64,000 bases of DNA from Sneathiella marina (GTDB taxonomy: Bacteria > Pseudomonadota > Alphaproteobacteria > Sneathiellales > Sneathiellaceae): positions 3,771,501 through 3,835,500 of the forward strand of contig NZ_CP098747.1 of assembly GCF_023746535.1 (NCBI RefSeq), given 5' to 3'. Positions 30,388-39,782 of this stretch are shown piece after piece. A model generated the notes under the pieces. The model was not told where the DNA came from. It made no database searches and saw nothing but the letters and a program-made list of their open reading frames with translations. Each line of letters starts with the position of its first letter. The first letter of the stretch is position 1. The position numbers and the translations under genes are program-made.

Positions 30388-32877
30388 TTAAAAAAAATCG
30401 AGCAGGCGCTTCAGATACTCCCGCTCCAGCACACCGCGTGACGGATCGGACAGGCGCCGCTGTACTTCACTGCGAATGGAGCGGGTCTTGTTGAAGGCAT
30501 CGGTTGCGCCTTCCAGCGCGCCGGTATCCATGCCGCGCCCCTGACTACCCTCCTGCTGCCCGGGCTGCCGGCCGAGCGGGTCCCGGCCCTGTCCCTGCTG
30601 CATACCCGTGGAAGGCCCGCCTTGCCCCTGACCGTTTTCCATCATTTGCTGGGCCATGGCTTCGGCGCCTTGTCGCATATTCTCCAGCGCCTCGCCTTCG
30701 GATTGCTGGGCGCCCTTGCCCTGCCCCTGTTCCAGTGATTTACGGGCCTCATTCATGGATCGCTCCGCCCGGCCAAGGCTTTGCGGGATTTCGCCTTTCT
30801 CCCCAAGGCGGCCCATCAAATCACCCAGCATCTGACGCAGGGCTTCCTGGCCCGTGGCCAATCCCTCCAGTCCGTTTTTACCCTGTCCACCCGATTGGCC
30901 GGGGTTCTGGGATTGCTGTTGTTGGCCATCTTGCTGTTGCTGGCCGTTTTGCTGCTCCTGCGACTGGCGGAAGGTTTCATCGAGCAGTTCCTGCTGCCGG
31001 CGCATCAAATCACCGAGCTCATTGAGCATCTGCTGCTGGGCTTGCTGGCTTTGTGACGGCTGGCCCCGTTGCGCGTTTTGCAAATTCTCCATGATATCCT
31101 GCAACTCGCTGAGCAATTGCCGGGCCGCGTCCCGGGCCCCGTTGCGGGCAAACTGGTCGATTTTATCCAGCAAATTCTGCAGGCCGTCGCGATTGACGGT
31201 CCGTTGATCGCTGTTTGGATCGGCCGGTGATTGCGACGCCGTATCCTGTTGCTGGGCTGCCAGGGCTTCCAGGAAATTGTCCATGGCCGTTCGCAGCTCA
31301 TCAACCAGCGCCTTGATCTCGGCATCGCTGGCGTCGTTATTGAGGGCTTCCATCAAGGCCTGTTCCGCCGCACGAAGCGCCGCTTCGGCCATGGAAAGAT
31401 CGCCGTTTTCCAGCCGTAACGCCGTATCCCAAAGCAAATCAACCACGTCATCTATGGCCTGCTGATCACCGCCATGGGTCAACAGGGACTGGGCCGTCGA
31501 CAGCAGCATGATGGCGACATAATCATCATTGAGCGCTTCGGGTATCAGTGAGATGGCAGCAAGTGCAATAATGGCATTTGGCTTGTTAAGGTCCGGATCG
31601 GCCACCAGATTACGGCGCTGCTCAATCAGCGCCTTGGCAATCGGATGGGTAAAGATCCGCTCCGGCAGGACCATGACCGTCACCTCGGACTGGCCTTTCT
31701 GACCAAGCTGGTCCTCGGCCAGCAGGACAAGCTCGACATCCAGCCCCGCCCAGGGATGAGCGGTCAAGTCATGATAGCTTTTGCCGACCACTTGCGACGT
31801 GCCGCGGCCCGGCGCCGGTAAATTCAGCGTAATTTTTTCATCGGAATTACGGCGGCTGATTTCGGCACCAATCTGGCTGATCCCATAATCATCGGTCGCC
31901 CGATACTGCAGGTGAAAGGCGGACCGCTCGGTTACCTGTGGCGGCACCAGCAGGGATATGGTTGGCAGCTCATCTTCAATAACGTTCAGGTCCCATCGCG
32001 CTGCGATATCCCCGTCCTTTTCAATTTTCAGCTCGCCCGTTGTCGTAAAAGTCGTTTCAAACTCGAAATTGCGGGAATCAAGCCTGTCAAAGTCCTGCCG
32101 TTCCGTTCCCTGCACCAGGCTCGGCGTCCCCTCTTTTCCGCCAAATACCCGGGCGACAAAAGTACTGCCGGTTGGCACCACATAGGACAAAGCCGGACCC
32201 TCATCAAGGGTGGTTTCATCAACTTTCAAAAGGATCGGCGCCTGCCCTGTATAATGGGGCGGAGTGATCCAGGCGGTCACCTCGACCTTGGGTGTCGGTG
32301 TGCCGAGCGACGGGGTAAAGCCCGCGACCAATCGATCTGCGGCCAGAGGTCCGGCAACAACAAATGCCAGAAAGACCAGCAGGATCACCAGCGCCCGGAT
32401 GCCATAGGTATCTTCAAGCCCCATATCCAGCTTGGGAAACCCAGCGCGAACGCCTCTAACGCTTTTGCGAAGGGTCTTTTGATGGATCCGCCACATCCGG
32501 CTGGACGCCGTATTGTTGAAATTCTCCGCCGCCGACGTATCGCCGAGAGATTGCAATGGCCGGTGTCTGAGGTGATTACGCCGCTCCAGATAGGCGAGCG
32601 CCCGCGGGCGTGTCGGTAGGACAAAGGACCGGATCGCACTATACAGACTATAGCCGGCAGCGCCAACAAACAGGCACAGCGCCAAGACATGCAAGAAATC
32701 GCCGGTAAAGGACCAAAGATCCAGCAGCGACAAGGCGATCAGCAAACCGGCAAGGCAAAAGAATATACGGCCATGCCGCCAGATACCCTCAACGAGCAGA
32801 TTAAGGCGTGCCGCCAGAACCCGCGTCTCAAAGGCTAAACCGTATCCCCCTTCATCCCTATCAGTCCGCCGCCGCAT
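30388..32877 (-). CDS. DUF4175 / TIGR02302 alphaproteobacterial membrane protein
   Basis: An 829-aa protein. Residues ~30-85 hold two membrane helices and ~165-190 a third, followed by a large presumably periplasmic region. The C-terminal third is low-complexity, rich in Gln, Gly, Met and Glu (many QQQ and GQ runs, residues ~610-790), and the protein ends with a conserved SDPSRGVLEREYLKRLLDFF. This architecture and the lysA-argH neighbourhood define TIGR02302. Its function is unknown; a cell-envelope role is likely. It starts 11 bases after lysA. Confidence 0.9.
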   Translation of the reverse strand: MRRRTDRDEGGYGLAFETRVLAARLNLLVEGIWRHGRIFFCLAGLLIALSLLDLWSFTGDFLHVLALCLFVGAAGYSLYSAIRSFVLPTRPRALAYLERRNHLRHRPLQSLGDTSAAENFNNTASSRMWRIHQKTLRKSVRGVRAGFPKLDMGLEDTYGIRALVILLVFLAFVVAGPLAADRLVAGFTPSLGTPTPKVEVTAWITPPHYTGQAPILLKVDETTLDEGPALSYVVPTGSTFVARVFGGKEGTPSLVQGTERQDFDRLDSRNFEFETTFTTTGELKIEKDGDIAARWDLNVIEDELPTISLLVPPQVTERSAFHLQYRATDDYGISQIGAEISRRNSDEKITLNLPAPGRGTSQVVGKSYHDLTAHPWAGLDVELVLLAEDQLGQKGQSEVTVMVLPERIFTHPIAKALIEQRRNLVADPDLNKPNAIIALAAISLIPEALNDDYVAIMLLSTAQSLLTHGGDQQAIDDVVDLLWDTALRLENGDLSMAEAALRAAEQALMEALNNDASDAEIKALVDELRTAMDNFLEALAAQQQDTASQSPADPNSDQRTVNRDGLQNLLDKIDQFARNGARDAARQLLSELQDIMENLQNAQRGQPSQSQQAQQQMLNELGDLMRRQQELLDETFRQSQEQQNGQQQQDGQQQQSQNPGQSGGQGKNGLEGLATGQEALRQMLGDLMGRLGEKGEIPQSLGRAERSMNEARKSLEQGQGKGAQQSEGEALENMRQGAEAMAQQMMENGQGQGGPSTGMQQGQGRDPLGRQPGQQEGSQGRGMDTGALEGATDAFNKTRSIRSEVQRRLSDPSRGVLEREYLKRLLDFF

Positions 32878-32888
32878 TCATCCTCTTT

Positions 32889-34154
32889 TCAGCTCTGCTG
32901 CCAAGATGGCATAATATCAAGTTTCAATATCTCATCTAAGCTCGGCCGGGCCCGGATCACCGCATATTGATCCCCTTTCACCAGCACTTCGGGGACCAGC
33001 GGCCGTGTATTATAGGTCGAGGCCATCACCGCACCATAGGCACCAGCACTTCGAAAGGCGACGAGATCCCCATCTTCTAGATAGGGCATGTCTCTCTGCC
33101 GGGCAAATGTGTCGCCGCTTTCGCACACAGGGCCGACCACATCAGCCGGGGCATAGTCAGCCTTTTTCTGATCCTCCCGGAGGGGATCAATCTGATGATA
33201 TCCATCATACATGGCCGGGCGGATCAGATCGTTCATGGCCGCATCGAGAATAACAAATTTGCGCTCTGTGGCCTGTTTTACGTAAATCACCTCAGACACC
33301 AGAACCCCGGCATTGCCGACAATCAGGCGGCCGGGCTCAAAAATCACCTGACAGCCAAGATTGCCGATGGCCTCCAGCGCAACAGTGGCATAAGCCGCCG
33401 GTTCAGGCGGTATATCCGCATCATACGGGATGCCCAGACCGCCGCCTAAATCGACCCGGCTGATATCATGCCCTTCTGCGCGCAATTGCTGGACCAGCTC
33501 ACGGACCCGGTTAAAGGCGTTCTTGTAGGGCTCAAGATCGGTTAGCTGCGATCCAATATGAACATCAACCCCAACGATCTCGATGCCCGGCAACGCCGCC
33601 GCTTCCCGGTAAATACGCGACACGTCCTGCCAGGGAACCCCGAATTTGTTCTCCGCCTTGCCTGTGGAAATCTTCGCATGGGTTTTCGCGTCCACATCCG
33701 GGTTCACCCGAAAAGTGATGGGCGCCGTTTTACCCATGGACTGGGCCACCTCACTCAGCATCCTGACTTCAGGCTCGGATTCAACATTAAACTGATGAAT
33801 ACCCACCTCCAGGGCATAGCGCATTTCAGACGGTGTTTTGCCAACGCCGGAGAAGACAATTTTCTCAGCCGGGATGCCGGCTTCCAAGGCCCGGCGCAAT
33901 TCACCTTCGGACACCACATCCGCGCCGGAGCCAAGCTCCGCCAATGTCCGGATAACCGCCAGATTGGAGTTTGCCTTCAAGGCATAACAGACCAAGGAGT
34001 TCACACCATCAAATGCCCCTGAGAAAACCTTATAATGGCGTTCCAATGTGGCAGAAGAATAACAATAAAAAGGCGTTCCCACCTTTTCGGCAATCGCACG
34101 AAGGGCAACATCCTCGGCGTATAATTCGCCGTTTTTGTAACTAAAATGATCCAT
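32889..34154 (-). CDS. lysA: Diaminopimelate decarboxylase
   Basis: A 421-aa PLP-dependent alanine-racemase-fold decarboxylase that makes L-lysine from meso-diaminopimelate. The PLP lysine is in VCYALKANSN (residues ~55-64). The HIGSQLTDLEPY, DLGGGLGIPYD and GPVCESGDTFA blocks include PLP-phosphate and substrate contacts. It is third in the operon argH-lptM-lysA-DUF4175. dapB of the same pathway lies at 55.3 kb. Confidence 0.96.
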   Translation of the reverse strand: MDHFSYKNGELYAEDVALRAIAEKVGTPFYCYSSATLERHYKVFSGAFDGVNSLVCYALKANSNLAVIRTLAELGSGADVVSEGELRRALEAGIPAEKIVFSGVGKTPSEMRYALEVGIHQFNVESEPEVRMLSEVAQSMGKTAPITFRVNPDVDAKTHAKISTGKAENKFGVPWQDVSRIYREAAALPGIEIVGVDVHIGSQLTDLEPYKNAFNRVRELVQQLRAEGHDISRVDLGGGLGIPYDADIPPEPAAYATVALEAIGNLGCQVIFEPGRLIVGNAGVLVSEVIYVKQATERKFVILDAAMNDLIRPAMYDGYHQIDPLREDQKKADYAPADVVGPVCESGDTFARQRDMPYLEDGDLVAFRSAGAYGAVMASTYNTRPLVPEVLVKGDQYAVIRARPSLDEILKLDIMPSWQQS

Positions 34155-34181
34155 TATTCACAACGATTCCGGGCGCTGCCC

Positions 34182-34307
34182 TTAACTTTTACTTTTTTCG
34201 GTTTTCTCGCTATCGGGGACATATTTCGGCGGATTTTTAATCCCGCACGCGCTGACGACGCTCCCGACAAACAACAAGACAAGCAATGTGGTAATGACGC
34301 GTTTCAT
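34182..34307 (-). CDS. lptM: LptM-like small lipoprotein (41 aa)
   Basis: A very short gene. It codes for [20 protein letters not shown] with the lipobox VSAC at Cys21, then [20 protein letters not shown]. This matches LptM (YifL), a lipoprotein that helps disulfide maturation of the LptD/E translocon and contains a CG.K.P....P motif. The position between argH and lysA is also that seen for lptM relatives. The ATG overlaps the argH TGA (ATGA) and lysA starts 27 bases after its stop, so the three are one operon. Confidence 0.88.
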   Translation of the reverse strand: MKRVITTLLVLLFVGSVVSACGIKNPPKYVPDSEKTEKSKS

Positions 34308-35701
34308 GATTTCGTCCCGTTCGCCAGTTTATCTTTCCAGGCAGCAATTTGTTCGCGGACCCGCATTGGCGCTGTCCCACCATAGCTCATCCGGCTGGCA
34401 ACGGAATTCTGCACACCCAATACGGCAAATACACCATCGGTGATTGTTGGCTCAATGGTCTGCATTTGTGCCAGGCTCAAATCTTCCAGCCCGCAACCGT
34501 TATCCTCGGCCAGCTTGACCAACGCCCCGGTCACATGATGGGCATTTCGAAAGGGCATATCCAGCTGCTGAACCAGCCAGTCGGCAAGATCCGTTGCTGT
34601 TGTAAATCCGGCGCCGGAGGCAGCTGTCATCACCTCACCATTGACCTTGATATCGCGGATCATTCCGCTCATGGCGGCAAGGCAAAGCTGCAGATTGTCG
34701 GCCGCATCGAAGACCGGCTCCTTATCTTCCTGCATATCCTTGCCATAGGTCATTGGCAGCCCTTTCATCATCATCAGAAGGCTGGTAAAGGCTCCGGCAC
34801 TCCGCCCGGCCTTGCCCCGGATCAATTCGGCAGCATCGGGATTTTTCTTTTGCGGCATGATCGAGGAGCCGGTGGAAAAGCTGTCGGAGCATTCAACAAA
34901 GCGAAACTGGGCACTGGACCAGATAACAATTTCCTCTGCCAGGCGGGAAAGATGCATGGAGCATATGGAGGCAAAGCCCAGAAATTCCAGTGCAAAATCA
35001 CGATCTGCAACACCATCCAGTGAATTGGCCGTCGGCCGGTCAAAGCCAAGTTCCCCGGCCGTCATCTCCCGGTCAATGGGAAAGGATGTCCCCGCCAGCG
35101 CTGCGGACCCCAATGGACTTTCATTCATCCGGGACCGGGCATCCGCAAGGCGGCTCCGGTCGCGACCGAACATCTCGACATAAGCCAGCATATGATGGCC
35201 AAAAGTCACAGGCTGTGCCGCCTGCAAATGGGTAAAGCCGGGCATCACCGTATCAGCCTCAGCCGCCGCCTGGTCCAGCAGGGCCTCCTGCAAGTCCCGC
35301 AGCTCACCTTCAAGATGATCCATGGTATCACGAACCCAAAGCCGGAAATCCGTGGCAACCTGATCATTCCGTGACCGGGCCGTATGCAAGCGGCCGGCGG
35401 CATCGCCGATCAAGTCGCGCAACCGCGCCTCCACATGCATATGGATGTCTTCCAATGCCGGGTCGGTTTTAAAATTGCCGGCCTCAATCTCACGAAGAAT
35501 TGTTTGCAATCCCTCCTGTATTTTAACGCCATCCGCCTTAGATATAATATTCTGGGCAATCAACATATTGGAATGGGCCATTGAACCCATTATATCTTGG
35601 GCATAGAGCCGACGGTCAAAATCAATGGAGGCATTGATCCGTTCCATAATTTCAGCGGGGCCTTTGGCAAATCTGCCACCCCAAAGCTCGTTTGCGCTCA
35701 T
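34304..35701 (-). CDS. argH: Argininosuccinate lyase
   Basis: A 465-aa fumarase-superfamily lyase that splits argininosuccinate to arginine and fumarate. The signature [12 protein letters not shown] with the catalytic Ser is at residues ~275-286; [13 protein letters not shown] and [16 protein letters not shown] are the other active-site blocks. I chose ATG 35701 ([11 protein letters not shown]); an in-frame GTG lies at 35713. It is divergent from tlpA with only ~40 bases between them. Confidence 0.96.
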   Translation of the reverse strand: MSANELWGGRFAKGPAEIMERINASIDFDRRLYAQDIMGSMAHSNMLIAQNIISKADGVKIQEGLQTILREIEAGNFKTDPALEDIHMHVEARLRDLIGDAAGRLHTARSRNDQVATDFRLWVRDTMDHLEGELRDLQEALLDQAAAEADTVMPGFTHLQAAQPVTFGHHMLAYVEMFGRDRSRLADARSRMNESPLGSAALAGTSFPIDREMTAGELGFDRPTANSLDGVADRDFALEFLGFASICSMHLSRLAEEIVIWSSAQFRFVECSDSFSTGSSIMPQKKNPDAAELIRGKAGRSAGAFTSLLMMMKGLPMTYGKDMQEDKEPVFDAADNLQLCLAAMSGMIRDIKVNGEVMTAASGAGFTTATDLADWLVQQLDMPFRNAHHVTGALVKLAEDNGCGLEDLSLAQMQTIEPTITDGVFAVLGVQNSVASRMSYGGTAPMRVREQIAAWKDKLANGTKS

Positions 35702-35742
35702 CGTTGGGCTCACTTTGTAACAATTGGACTGTATTTAACCTT

Positions 35743-36312
35743 ATGACCAGACATCTTAAATTCTTCAGCTTTCTGATCTTGCTTACATTTACTAGCCTTG
35801 GGGCAGGGACATCAACCGCTTTCTCTGAAAATCTTTCGGACTTTTTAACCGGCGAGATGAAGAATTTCGCCCCTTATGATGAACCACGGCCGTTCAAGGA
35901 CTTCAGTTTTACCAATGCTGCCGGTGAAGAAGAGAAGCTCTCGGACTATCGGGGCAAGGTTATTCTGCTCAATTTCTGGGCAACCTGGTGCGCCCCTTGT
36001 CGCAAGGAAATGCCCGGTTTGGACCGCTTGCAGGCGGAAATGGGCGGCGATGATTTCCAGGTACTTGCCGTCGGTCAGGACCTGCAGGGCATGAAAAAAG
36101 TGACGAGCTTTTTCGAACGCCTGGGCCTGGAGCATCTGGCCCCGCTCAATGATAAAACCGTAAAATCCGGTCGGGCAGCTGGTGTCTTCGGCCTTCCGGC
36201 CACAATCCTGCTCACCCGCGATGGCAAGGAAGTCGGCCGTTTAATTGGCCCGGCAGAATGGGATGAGCCAGAATCAAAAGCATTGATCCAGCATATTATC
36301 TCAGGGTCATGA
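35743..36312 (+). CDS. tlpA: TlpA/ResA-like periplasmic thiol-disulfide oxidoreductase
   Basis: A 189-aa thioredoxin-fold protein with an N-terminal signal/anchor (residues ~5-27). The active site is WATWCAPCRKEMPGLD, CAPC at residues ~83-86, and the cis-Pro region reads FGLPATILLTRDG. TlpA proteins reduce disulfides in the periplasm, for example for cytochrome c or CuA assembly. The ATG at 35743 is chosen because it gives a clean signal sequence. Its stop overlaps the convergent 107-aa membrane protein gene. Confidence 0.9.
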   Translation: MTRHLKFFSFLILLTFTSLGAGTSTAFSENLSDFLTGEMKNFAPYDEPRPFKDFSFTNAAGEEEKLSDYRGKVILLNFWATWCAPCRKEMPGLDRLQAEMGGDDFQVLAVGQDLQGMKKVTSFFERLGLEHLAPLNDKTVKSGRAAGVFGLPATILLTRDGKEVGRLIGPAEWDEPESKALIQHIISGS

Positions 36313-36630
36313 GTTCGGCGGTGGGGGTCCTTTGCGGCGGCGGCTCAGCAGATACAGACGGAAAAGCCGTTCCACCAACCAGCTTCCGAGGAAATAAAGA
36401 ATAATGCTGGCAACTGTCACCATCATCAAGTCAAAGGCGAGACCAAAATCCTGTTCCGCATATCCGATATAAAACTGAAAGCCGAGAATAGACAGAAACC
36501 CGGCCGCGGCGACAATGGAAACGAAAAGCCTTGCTTTCCCATCTGTCCATGGAATTGCCATCAAGCATAAGAAAGAGCAGGCTTGAAACGCGGCACCCCA
36601 CAGATGGAGGCCAAAGCCTTCTTCGCTCAT
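36307..36630 (-). CDS. Hypothetical three-helix membrane protein (107 aa)
   Basis: An unrecognised small membrane protein with hydrophobic segments at residues ~10-28, ~35-55 and ~63-88 and a basic tail (RRRKGPPPPNS). Its ATG overlaps the stop of the upstream tetR gene (ATGA at 36627-36630), so it is coupled to that regulator and is likely its regulated partner, perhaps a small stress or transport protein. Confidence 0.7.
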   Translation of the reverse strand: MSEEGFGLHLWGAAFQACSFLCLMAIPWTDGKARLFVSIVAAAGFLSILGFQFYIGYAEQDFGLAFDLMMVTVASIILYFLGSWLVERLFRLYLLSRRRKGPPPPNS

Positions 36631-37211
36631 TCGGCGTTCAGAACGGTCAGGGCAACGTCAACCATGGGCCGGAGCACAGCCTCATCGGGGTTGACTTTGC
36701 CAATGACCCGGATGCCCTGCATGACACCAATAAAGAAGGACGCGAGACTTTCCGCACTGCGTGTGGACTTAAACGTTCCTGATTTTTGACCGCGGGCAAT
36801 CAGGTCTGTCAGGCCAACTTCCATTTCCTCAAAGAAGACACGAATTCGCTCTGCGCATTCATCATCCCGCGAGGAGCGTTCAACCGCCGAATTGGTCATA
36901 AAGCAACCACGACGCGCCGGATCCGACACCTGCTTCTGCATAAATAGATACAGGAACTTTGTCAGTATTTCACGAGGATCGCCCTCTTTGCGAAAGCTTT
37001 CCAGGCGCAGTTGGGAGTTCGAGCTATATTGATCCAGGGCTTCCAAGAACAAACTATGCTTGTCGCCGAATGTATCGTAAAGGCTGCCGCGATTGATCCC
37101 CATGCAATCGACAAGCTCTTGAACCGACGTGGCTTCATAGCCCTTCATCCAGAAAGCCTGCATGGCTTTCTCCAAGGCATCGTCACGATTAAAGCATTTG
37201 GTTCTCGGCAT
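36627..37211 (-). CDS. TetR/AcrR-family transcriptional regulator
   Basis: A 194-aa TetR-family protein. The HTH spans residues ~8-52 (DALEKAMQAFWMKGYEATSVQELVDCMGINRGSLYDTFGDKHSLF), and the C-terminal domain resembles the TetR_C_6/16 type with RRGCFMTNSAVERSSRD. This subgroup often responds to electrophiles. It is cotranscribed with the 107-aa membrane protein. Confidence 0.9.
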   Translation of the reverse strand: MPRTKCFNRDDALEKAMQAFWMKGYEATSVQELVDCMGINRGSLYDTFGDKHSLFLEALDQYSSNSQLRLESFRKEGDPREILTKFLYLFMQKQVSDPARRGCFMTNSAVERSSRDDECAERIRVFFEEMEVGLTDLIARGQKSGTFKSTRSAESLASFFIGVMQGIRVIGKVNPDEAVLRPMVDVALTVLNAE

Positions 37212-37274
37212 TCTACTTAGGGTCCGTTCATACGAAATCTGTCACTATCTGCCTTGTTATATACGCATTTCACG

Positions 37275-38123
37275 CTAAAGCAAAGCGGTCAGCCCTTCTC
37301 TGTATGTAGGGTATTTAAGTTGAATCCCAAGCTCTGATTTTATCTTCGCGTTACTCACCCGCTTACTGTCCGCATAAAAGCTTCGGGCCATCGGGCTGAG
37401 GTCGGCGGTCTCGAAGTCCTGTAACGGTGGGGGCGCAACACCAAGAAGCTCTGCCGCATAGGCCACCACTTCCTCCGGCGGGGTTGGGGCATCGTCGGCA
37501 ATATTGTAAATACTGCCGGGACAAGGCTTATTCATGGAGGCTGACAAAATCGCAACCAAGTCAGACACATGAATGCGTGAAAATACCTGTCCGGGCTTGG
37601 AAATACGCCGTGCCTTGCCCTTTTTCAAGGAGACGAGCTGATTGCGGCCCGGCCCGTAAATACCTGGCAAGCGAAAGATATGAACCGGCAAGCCAAATTC
37701 ATCATATTGACGGAGCCAGGATTTTTCCGCATCCACCCGCCGCTGACCCCGAGGCCCTGTGGGATTATACGAACTGCTTTCATCGACCCAACCCCCGTCG
37801 AGATTGCCATAGACACCGGTTGTCGACAAATAACCAATCCATTGCAGTGACGGCAACGCCCGGATCTGTTCCGCCATCACGTCAAAAACCGGATCACCGG
37901 CATCGTCAGGAGGGACAGACAACAGGATATGCGTCACGTCTTTCGCCCGCTCCGTAAAATTCTCAACCGGACAATCGCGCCGGAATGGAACGGTTGAGAG
38001 GGTGTCTTGTGGCCCGTCCGCTGTTGGCGATCGCCCTGTTCCCGTGATCTGCCATTCCGGATAGTCACGGGCAAATGTTCGCGCGGTAAAACCTAATCCA
38101 AAACAAAATAATCGGCGGGTCAT
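37275..38123 (-). CDS. YeeZ-like NAD(P)-dependent epimerase/dehydratase family protein
   Basis: A 282-aa Rossmann-fold protein of the extended SDR class. It begins RRLFCFGLGFTARTFA with the dinucleotide loop, contains YLSTTGVYGNLDGGWVDESS and VHIFRLPGIYGPGRN, which match YeeZ-like proteins, and RIHVSDLVAILS. Substrate unknown. I chose ATG 38123 with AGGA six bases before. It follows the SIMPL-domain gene by seven bases and is probably cotranscribed with it. Confidence 0.85.
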   Translation of the reverse strand: MTRRLFCFGLGFTARTFARDYPEWQITGTGRSPTADGPQDTLSTVPFRRDCPVENFTERAKDVTHILLSVPPDDAGDPVFDVMAEQIRALPSLQWIGYLSTTGVYGNLDGGWVDESSSYNPTGPRGQRRVDAEKSWLRQYDEFGLPVHIFRLPGIYGPGRNQLVSLKKGKARRISKPGQVFSRIHVSDLVAILSASMNKPCPGSIYNIADDAPTPPEEVVAYAAELLGVAPPPLQDFETADLSPMARSFYADSKRVSNAKIKSELGIQLKYPTYREGLTALL

Positions 38124-38130
38124 GAAATTC

Positions 38131-38850
38131 CTATTTTTGCAAGGCTTGCTCTGTTCGTCCCAGAACAACATGAGCCGAGACCGTCTGCTTCACAGATACC
38201 AGCAATTGAGCGCTGGCGCCAGCGCCGCCACCATCCGCCGCAGATTTTACCATCATGGTTTGTGCGCGCGCGTTTTCCATGTGCATAACGGGACGCTGTT
38301 GGACAAAATCAACCGTTCGGACATGATAGTCCTGGCCCGGCATGGCTGTATTCAGGCGCGCCGCTTCCGCCACGGCCAAGGCATAGACTTCCGCCCGCAA
38401 CTGCGACCGCAGGGTTTCAAATTCGGCCAGAGAGGGCGTAAAATCAACATTTGAAATACCGACTTTGTACCCGGGATTGCTCGCCTCTTTTGCCCGATCT
38501 TGCAAGCCTGCGATGTTTTTCTCCTGAATTCGGGCTTCTGCGGTCACATACCATCTGTTCAGCCCCGTTTGATCCAGCCTTTGGCTGGAGGACGTGATCC
38601 GCCAATCAACTCCCTTTGCCAATGCCTCGAGGGAGGCATTAATTTTTGTTTTCAGGGCATCCGCCGTTTCTTCCTGCTGGACAAGGTCGACATATACGGA
38701 GACCCGTGCCGTGTCCGTCTTTACCCAGCCTTCTGTCGTCAGATTAACCATCACTTGATCCTGAACCGGATATTGCTGTCGCATCGTCTCTGCCGAGGCA
38801 AGGGGTATGAGGCTCAGAAAGGCAATGCTCGCTATAACAAATCTATTCAT
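38131..38850 (-). CDS. SIMPL-domain (DUF541) periplasmic protein
   Basis: A 239-aa secreted protein with signal peptide (cleavage near PLASA, residue ~21). The remaining sequence fits the SIMPL/DUF541 pattern of tandem beta-alpha-beta units: VSVYVDL, the WRITSSSQRLDQTGLNRWYVTAEARIQ strand pair, and LRAEVYALAVAEAARLNTAM. Relatives such as E. coli YggE are linked to oxidative stress protection; the exact role is unknown. GGAGA precedes the ATG at 38850. Confidence 0.8.
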   Translation of the reverse strand: MNRFVIASIAFLSLIPLASAETMRQQYPVQDQVMVNLTTEGWVKTDTARVSVYVDLVQQEETADALKTKINASLEALAKGVDWRITSSSQRLDQTGLNRWYVTAEARIQEKNIAGLQDRAKEASNPGYKVGISNVDFTPSLAEFETLRSQLRAEVYALAVAEAARLNTAMPGQDYHVRTVDFVQQRPVMHMENARAQTMMVKSAADGGGAGASAQLLVSVKQTVSAHVVLGRTEQALQK

Positions 38851-38992
38851 TATCGGTCTCCGTCTATTTATTGGACATAGCCTTCGCATCTATGTCCCAA
38901 TCTCGTCCAAACTAAGGCAGGGCCATATTGAAAAGTTTGTTGCCCCTCTTCATCCTATTGATGCCATGATTAAATGGCTATATGACCCAAGG

Positions 38993-39775
38993 ATGTCTAA
39001 TTTTAAAGCAATGAGCCGGATATACTACATTTGCCTTTTGTCAATCATCTTGGCGGCAAGCGATATCACCCATGGTAATGCACAAGAGCGGGATGAACAG
39101 GCTGAATATAAGTCCTGTTTAACGCTAATAGCGCGGGAGCCGGAAATGGCCTTTGAATCCGCTCTGGCCTGGCGGGACAAAGGCGGCGGATTTCCCGCGC
39201 GACATTGCGCTGCTCTCGCTCTGATGGAGATGAAAAAATACCGAATTGCAGCTCCTCTCCTTGAAGAACTGGCGGAGGATTTACGTGACTCCGGCTCACC
39301 TCTAGTGGTTGCCGTTTTGGGACAGGCTGCCAACGCCTGGCTGCTTGCGGAAAAATATCCTCGTGCCCTGGCTGTTGCAAGTGCTGCGCTCGAGTTTGAG
39401 CCCAAGAATATAGAGTTGCGCATTGATCGCGCCCGTATTTATGCACAAACCAACGATTTCAATGCGGCGTTTGATGATCTGGATTATGCATTGAAAATCG
39501 ATCCAACAAGATCCGATGCCCTTGTCTTTCGCGGCGCTGCATGGCGGCAGTTGGGGAATAACGAGCGGGCCATGGAAGATATCGACCTTGCCTTGTCCCT
39601 GACGCCCGACTTACTGGCGGGTCTTGTGGAACGTGGTATTCTTTTTCGACTGAGCGGCAAGGACAATCTGGCGCGGGCAGATTGGCTTAAGGTCCTCAAT
39701 CTCTCGCCGTACAGTGCCGCCGCCGAGACAGCGCGCATAAACCTGGAAAAACTGGACGTCAATATAAACGACTAG
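38993..39775 (+). CDS. Secreted tetratricopeptide-repeat protein
   Basis: A ~260-aa protein with an N-terminal signal sequence (IYYICLLSIILAAS; cleavage probably near HGNA) followed by about five TPR units, best seen as AANAWLLAEKYPRALAVASAALEFEP, IYAQTNDFNAAFDDLDYALKIDP and AWRQLGNNERAMEDIDLALSLTP. TPRs mediate protein contacts; this one would work in the periplasm. The start is uncertain: ATG 38993, ATG 39011 or ATG 38966, none with a strong RBS. It ends eight bases before the convergent comM gene. Confidence 0.8.
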   Translation: MSNFKAMSRIYYICLLSIILAASDITHGNAQERDEQAEYKSCLTLIAREPEMAFESALAWRDKGGGFPARHCAALALMEMKKYRIAAPLLEELAEDLRDSGSPLVVAVLGQAANAWLLAEKYPRALAVASAALEFEPKNIELRIDRARIYAQTNDFNAAFDDLDYALKIDPTRSDALVFRGAAWRQLGNNERAMEDIDLALSLTPDLLAGLVERGILFRLSGKDNLARADWLKVLNLSPYSAAAETARINLEKLDVNIND

Positions 39776-39782
39776 CCGCCGA

